From: Strongylocentrotus purpuratus
Taxonomy: Eukaryota > Echinodermata > Echinoidea > Camarodonta > Strongylocentrotidae
Assembly (NCBI RefSeq): GCF_000002235.5
Contig: NW_022145544.1
Coordinates: 33,501 to 97,500, forward strand
Direction of reading: 5' to 3'
DNA length: 64,000 nt
A program made the translations under genes and the position numbers. Positions 59,451-64,000 of the stretch are shown here, piece by piece. How positions within the stretch are numbered: the first letter of the stretch is position 1; each line of letters begins with the position of its first letter. The notes under the pieces were generated by a model that worked only from the letters and a program-made list of their open reading frames with translations, did no database searches and was not told the origin of the DNA.

Positions 59451-61284
59451 TACGTCACAACCACTACAGTACTGAAATAAGTTTTTTTTCTCAAACAATA
59501 ATATCGCCTTTCTATAATTATGTTTTGAGCTTGATAATATATTCATAACATTTTCTAGGACAATATCTTATTTATATAGGACAAAAACCACCCGGCAACT
59601 AAATGCCCCTCTAGGCAAAGATAATGAATGGATACCTTAATAATCTCGTCAGTTTTGTTTCGGCAATGGATGTCCGGAGCAGTTGTTGTTCTGGACTTTG
59701 TTTTCCATCATGTAAATTATGATAAAAATTTATATGCATTAGTATTCGTCCCGGGGTAGTAGTTTCTTCATGCAGAAGGTTGTACAAGATATAATTCGTT
59801 TGCTTTTATATTATGATAATTCATGAACATATCCTTATTGCATACTATGGATAAAGGTTTATGTATTCCCCACAAAGTATCCATTCTTTCCAACCTTCCT
59901 AACTTGTCCATAATGTAAGCTTACCAGCCCTGATATGGCGCTTTTTTATTGACTAGGAGCCGAGTGGTTTTATATATCATACTTCACTACCAAACTTTGG
60001 GTTATTGATATGCAGTTATAGGCTTTAGAACATGTATTATTCATTGCCTAGATGAACAGGATACAACTTGGAATATCTCGAACAAACATTAAGGCCGAGG
60101 CTGATTTTATCATTATATGTGAGAGAGGAGAAATTTATGTAAACATATTAATAGTATAGTAGTAGACTAGAGACAGTACTATTATATACTGCTCTACTAT
60201 ACAGTAGTAGAGTCTTAAAACGAAAATTATGTTGCTTTCATGCAAATGAGTGCGATCATTGCTGTTTCAGAAAAAAAAATACAATTTTGCAAAGAAAGTT
60301 TGAATTACAAGCCTAATTCATTTATGGAGATAATAAATTAATTAAATAGTTAAATTTTAAAAGCAGGAGGATCTATTGGTAATTACGGTATTTATTATAA
60401 AAGATATGTCCGACATGTTGTTGTATAAACGTCAAATAGTAACAAATTGCACATTTTATGGTTATAGATTATTTATTTTCTGTGCATTGATATCAAACAG
60501 CTTTGACGGAAAGCTGTTTCTCTCCATTTGTTCTGTCTCTCTCACTTTCTCTCTCTCCCCTCCTCTCCTCTCTTTTTATTTATCCTTCCTTATCCTTGGT
60601 TTTATTACATCCATGCCATCCACTTGTAATTGTATACAGAATTGTTCCATTTGCTACTTTCATCAAAATACAATAGTATTTTGTGCATAATGAGCTTTAA
60701 AAAAAATGACTTACAAGACAATGAAACAGTCAGACACTTTCAATATTGCTATGCGTTCTTTTGTATTTGAAATTATGCAGTCGTCCATTATGTACGCTCA
60801 GAACTAGCGTAAGAGAAATACATAATTTAATTGCATAGAAAGGGATTTTTTTTTTTACAATGCTCGGTCAGTAGGCCAACTGAACTCTAAAACCTTTGCT
60901 TATTTCGGAAGCAATCTGGACTGTCAATTTCAATTGTATTGATCTTTTCGGAAAACTAACTCCCTCGGCCTATTCCGTATTTCCCAGATGATTGTAATAT
61001 TACTATTCATGATTGTTTTCTATGTTTATTTGCTCCGGATGTACAGGTGCATTTCATAGGCGATGGCGCCACAACTCTATGTGAGAGAAATAAAAATGTA
61101 AATGCAACTGAGAGAGCATGGGGTCTTGAGTGATGTGAAAAAACTTGTTTTTAGGGTATATTGAAAATGAAGTATTCCATCAACCCAATTTGTTTTATTT
61201 GGACTAAAAGTGAGTGAGTGGTGATGAAAGAAAGACGTAAATAGCTTTTACATCTATACAAATTGATTCACAAGACGGAAGCCT
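59451..61284. other. Intergenic DNA, no gene seen
   Basis: AT-rich unique sequence. The frame at 60376-60690 has no recognisable pattern and includes a CT run. Confidence 0.5.
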
Positions 61285-61436
61285 GGGCCCCATTTCACAA
61301 AACTTGTCATCAGTGACAAATGACGTTTTTTTTTTGTTATAAGCTAGTGAAATCCTTGCTTCTGATTGGTTATCAGCAGATTTGTCACTGAATTTTGTCA
61401 TTTTTCATTGACAAAAGGCTTTGTGAACGAGTCCCT
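61285..61436. repeat. Short inverted-repeat element, family copy B
   Basis: gggccccatttcacaaaact at the left matches the inverted right end of copy A at 45618. The inner parts cttgtcatcagtgacaaatg and cttctgattggttatcagca are also shared. The right end is caaaaggctttgtgaacgag then tccc. Confidence 0.8.
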
Positions 61437-61673
61437 GAATTCAAGTCCAATCCTTTCAGATTGAAAAAGAAAAAAAATATGTAACAAACAGCATCCCAAC
61501 ATGCAGAAAGTGGTTGCATGATATTCCCACATTATGTTCATATTGTTGTTTTAGCTATTATCGATATGGAAAAGTATGTTTTGAATGCTGAAGACAATGC
61601 TTCACCTGTCGATACATGTCTAAGAAATTGAAGTATAAAGATTACAAATACGATATTTTGGTGTATCAAAGCC

Positions 61674-61704
<31 letters not shown>

Positions 61705-64000
61705 CCCGGCAATAATAATAAACGCCTTTTTATTTTGCAAATACATCTATGGATCTCGGTAATAAGGCATGAAATGAACCATGTCTTCGTTCTTTATGAC
61801 TGAATAACCAGGATCTTTAAAATGTGCTAATGCATTTGATACTCTGCAGATAGAGAAGACATTAAAGTACAGGGGGCATGTGTGTAAAGATCGGTGGGTC
61901 TCCTGTGTATTAATGATAGACTAGCCTCGTTTCCTCCACCGCTGTATCTAAAAGAACAATCTCCGTTTGAAGAGTCTCTGGAGCAGAATTGACCTTTCTG
62001 ATCAAGATTTTGACCGAAAAATGCACTTCCTCTCATATTCCTTTGACTCTCAATGTAACACAGTCACTGCTTATGACTTTATGTTAAGATAGGTCTCCGT
62101 GGGAAACTTTCAAATCGAGTTTCCTGAAAGTCACCGGTCGGTTCAAAACGCAGTTGCTGAAGCTATGTAGACTGTGAACAAGAAAAATCGAACCACAAAC
62201 CATGCAGAGAGAAGGAAGTTATGTCTGAAATGTATTATTATAATAAACTGGAGATTAAATTTCTTTAATTACTGTCCCTGTTAAGGCATATTGAATGCAA
62301 TACTTTCAAATTAGACAACTATGATTTCATTTGTAGGGCTAATGTGAACAATCCTGTTTTTTGCAATCATCTGTATAAAACATACAAACGGAGAAACGAC
62401 ATCAGCAACCACTTTACAACTAAGAAAAGCAAACGAACAAACATATTTTTAATTTTACTGGTTTGTGCAGAAAGGTTTGTGCAAACTTGTAGTAATGACT
62501 CAGCTTGCGTTATTTCCAAGTAATTAGAGAGAAATACTCTGCTGAAGATATTTTATCATAATGACTTATCATACAAATAAAAAACATAATCCAGAAAAAA
62601 TCCTGTGGTGACGTGATGGGAAAGTCCCTTTCGTGTCGTATATCTGTTTGTCGTCACAGCTTGACACCATTTCAGCTCATATGTTATATTCCGTGGAGTG
62701 ATTGCCATCTTTATTGCCTTGGTCCGGTTAAAATTGAAGTTGGACAGCAATTAACACGTTCGGGATTGCAATAATCAACGCGGGAATCCACCCTATTAAG
62801 CCTGAACTCGGCCTGCACCACCAAGCAGAGGTAGAGCTTGAGTCGGGGGTGTCACAGGGTTCTCGACTCCCTCTCTTGCTTGTCATTAATGTCGGGGGGG
62901 GGGGTTGAAGCCTGCCTCTTATACGTGTATGCCTCTCATTGATATATTTGCGAGCTTGGCTCCTCGTACGTTTTAAGCCAGATTACTTTCTCTCTCGCTA
63001 TAGTCAGCTACTTGGAGGGGGGGGGGGGGGGGAGATGGACCCCCTCCTCTTTTTACAAAATTCTGGATCCGCCCTTGATCACGGCTATGCTATGCTCAGT
63101 GAACGTGGACGATGAAATGAACCAAACTAAGTAAAGGTCACGGGGAATAGGAAAGCCGTGATTTGTTTGGAGCGAGATCCATCAATTAAGATGTTAATCT
63201 GTGCAGGGAGTCATGCGATAATAAACTATGAATCGTCATCGATTTCCTGGATGACATTCGGACTACATGGTATTTGCGTAACAGAAAAGTTGAAAAACAA
63301 TACTAATTCTTGGTTTCTTTATGATTATCATTGTTTTTTTTGCGTTTTTATCATTAAACACTTGTTTTTGGTTTTGCTTTACAACTTTTACAGCGATCAC
63401 TGTGTCCTTTTAGTTCCTTTGCTCTATATACCGTACTGCGCCTGACGATCAGTTTCTTAAAACAAATTGGCAAAACTTTAACTTTTATTCATATCATTTG
63501 TTCATATTAATGCATACTTGCTTCTTATCAGAACACTGTTGCAGGGAAAGGAAAATATATGTGTTACCAGATTGAAGAAGAAAGGTGATCAATTAGCTCT
63601 TAAAAAATTACTTCTGTCCTAAATGTGTTCGCGTCTCCCGTCTTCATACCTAATTGGTCATCCAAGCTATATTCTTGGGAATTATGGTGGTTTTATTTTA
63701 TTTCAGTTAACAACTGTATAGCTACTAACAAAACACACACAAATATCAACAAATTGTAAATGTATCGATTGTAGGCCCTCGATTACAGAAGGACTTTTAA
63801 AACTCTAGATTAAAAAGAAAAATGGAATGTTTGAAAAGAAAATGAACAATATTCATGATGATGATGATGATGATGGTAATATATATAATAGGCTAACGAC
63901 CATCACTGTTTAATAAAAGAGTATCGGCTTTATACTGGTACACAGACACACATTAAATATTTCTACACGTATAGTAGAACGGAAACTGCTGAAAAGCAAT
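61437..64000. other. Intergenic DNA, no gene seen
   Basis: Contains a T run at about 61674-61700, G runs near 62894-62904 and 63016-63032, a tctggatccgccc motif at 63062 related to the 11909 motif, and a gat triplet run at 63858-63875. Short frames show no family pattern. Confidence 0.5.

Noticed and set aside
60125..60215. tagtagta-rich near-palindrome
   Set aside because: The pairing is broken and made of simple triplets, so chance or slippage is enough to explain it.

Overview
This window is nuclear DNA from an animal. It holds two split protein-coding genes with GT-AG introns, set in AT-rich DNA full of microsatellites, SINE-like copies and short inverted-repeat elements. There are no operons, Shine-Dalgarno sites, CRISPR arrays or rRNA genes. 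The protein similarities, the very long G/C, GA/CT and GAA tracts and the kinds of repeats suggest a marine invertebrate deuterostome, possibly a sea urchin. That placement is inference, not proof.

From about 8.85 kb down to 2.31 kb the minus strand carries an Egalitarian/EXD1-like gene. A 2.6-kb exon encodes repeated winged-helix-like modules. Four short exons follow, encoding a degenerate DEDD 3'-5' exonuclease fold and a C-terminal tail built from a coding minisatellite. The long exon contains one apparent +1 frameshift near position 6700. The last minisatellite unit is frameshifted too, and this creates the present stop codon.

From 22.14 to 42.55 kb the plus strand carries a complete seven-coding-exon PDCL (phosducin-like protein, PhLP1) gene of 293 codons. 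It has clean splice phases, large introns and probably a further 5' untranslated exon. The two genes are divergent and about 13 kb apart. The space between them is a graveyard of inverted-repeat elements with G-run or C-run ends (9.3-16.7 kb), a satellite of about 105 bp (15.54-16.49 kb), and two larger terminal-inverted-repeat elements (17.63-18.40 and 19.84-21.95 kb).

The PDCL introns hold a 2.4-kb element flanked by TA with iron-regular acacgatt-type subterminal repeats, a hAT-like element with an 8-bp target duplication, a 352-bp fold-back element, and three copies of a tiny hairpin family. Downstream of PDCL (42.5-64 kb) I see no further convincing coding gene. That stretch holds a probable 3' untranslated region, SINE copies, two related short inverted-repeat elements, a tRNA-like sequence, a duplicated block with a CG-rich alternating tract, and a satellite of about 175 bp (58.5-59.4 kb).

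PDCL is a cytosolic co-chaperone for G-protein beta-gamma assembly. Egalitarian-type proteins are RNA cargo adaptors for dynein. Nothing in the sequence suggests that the two genes act together.
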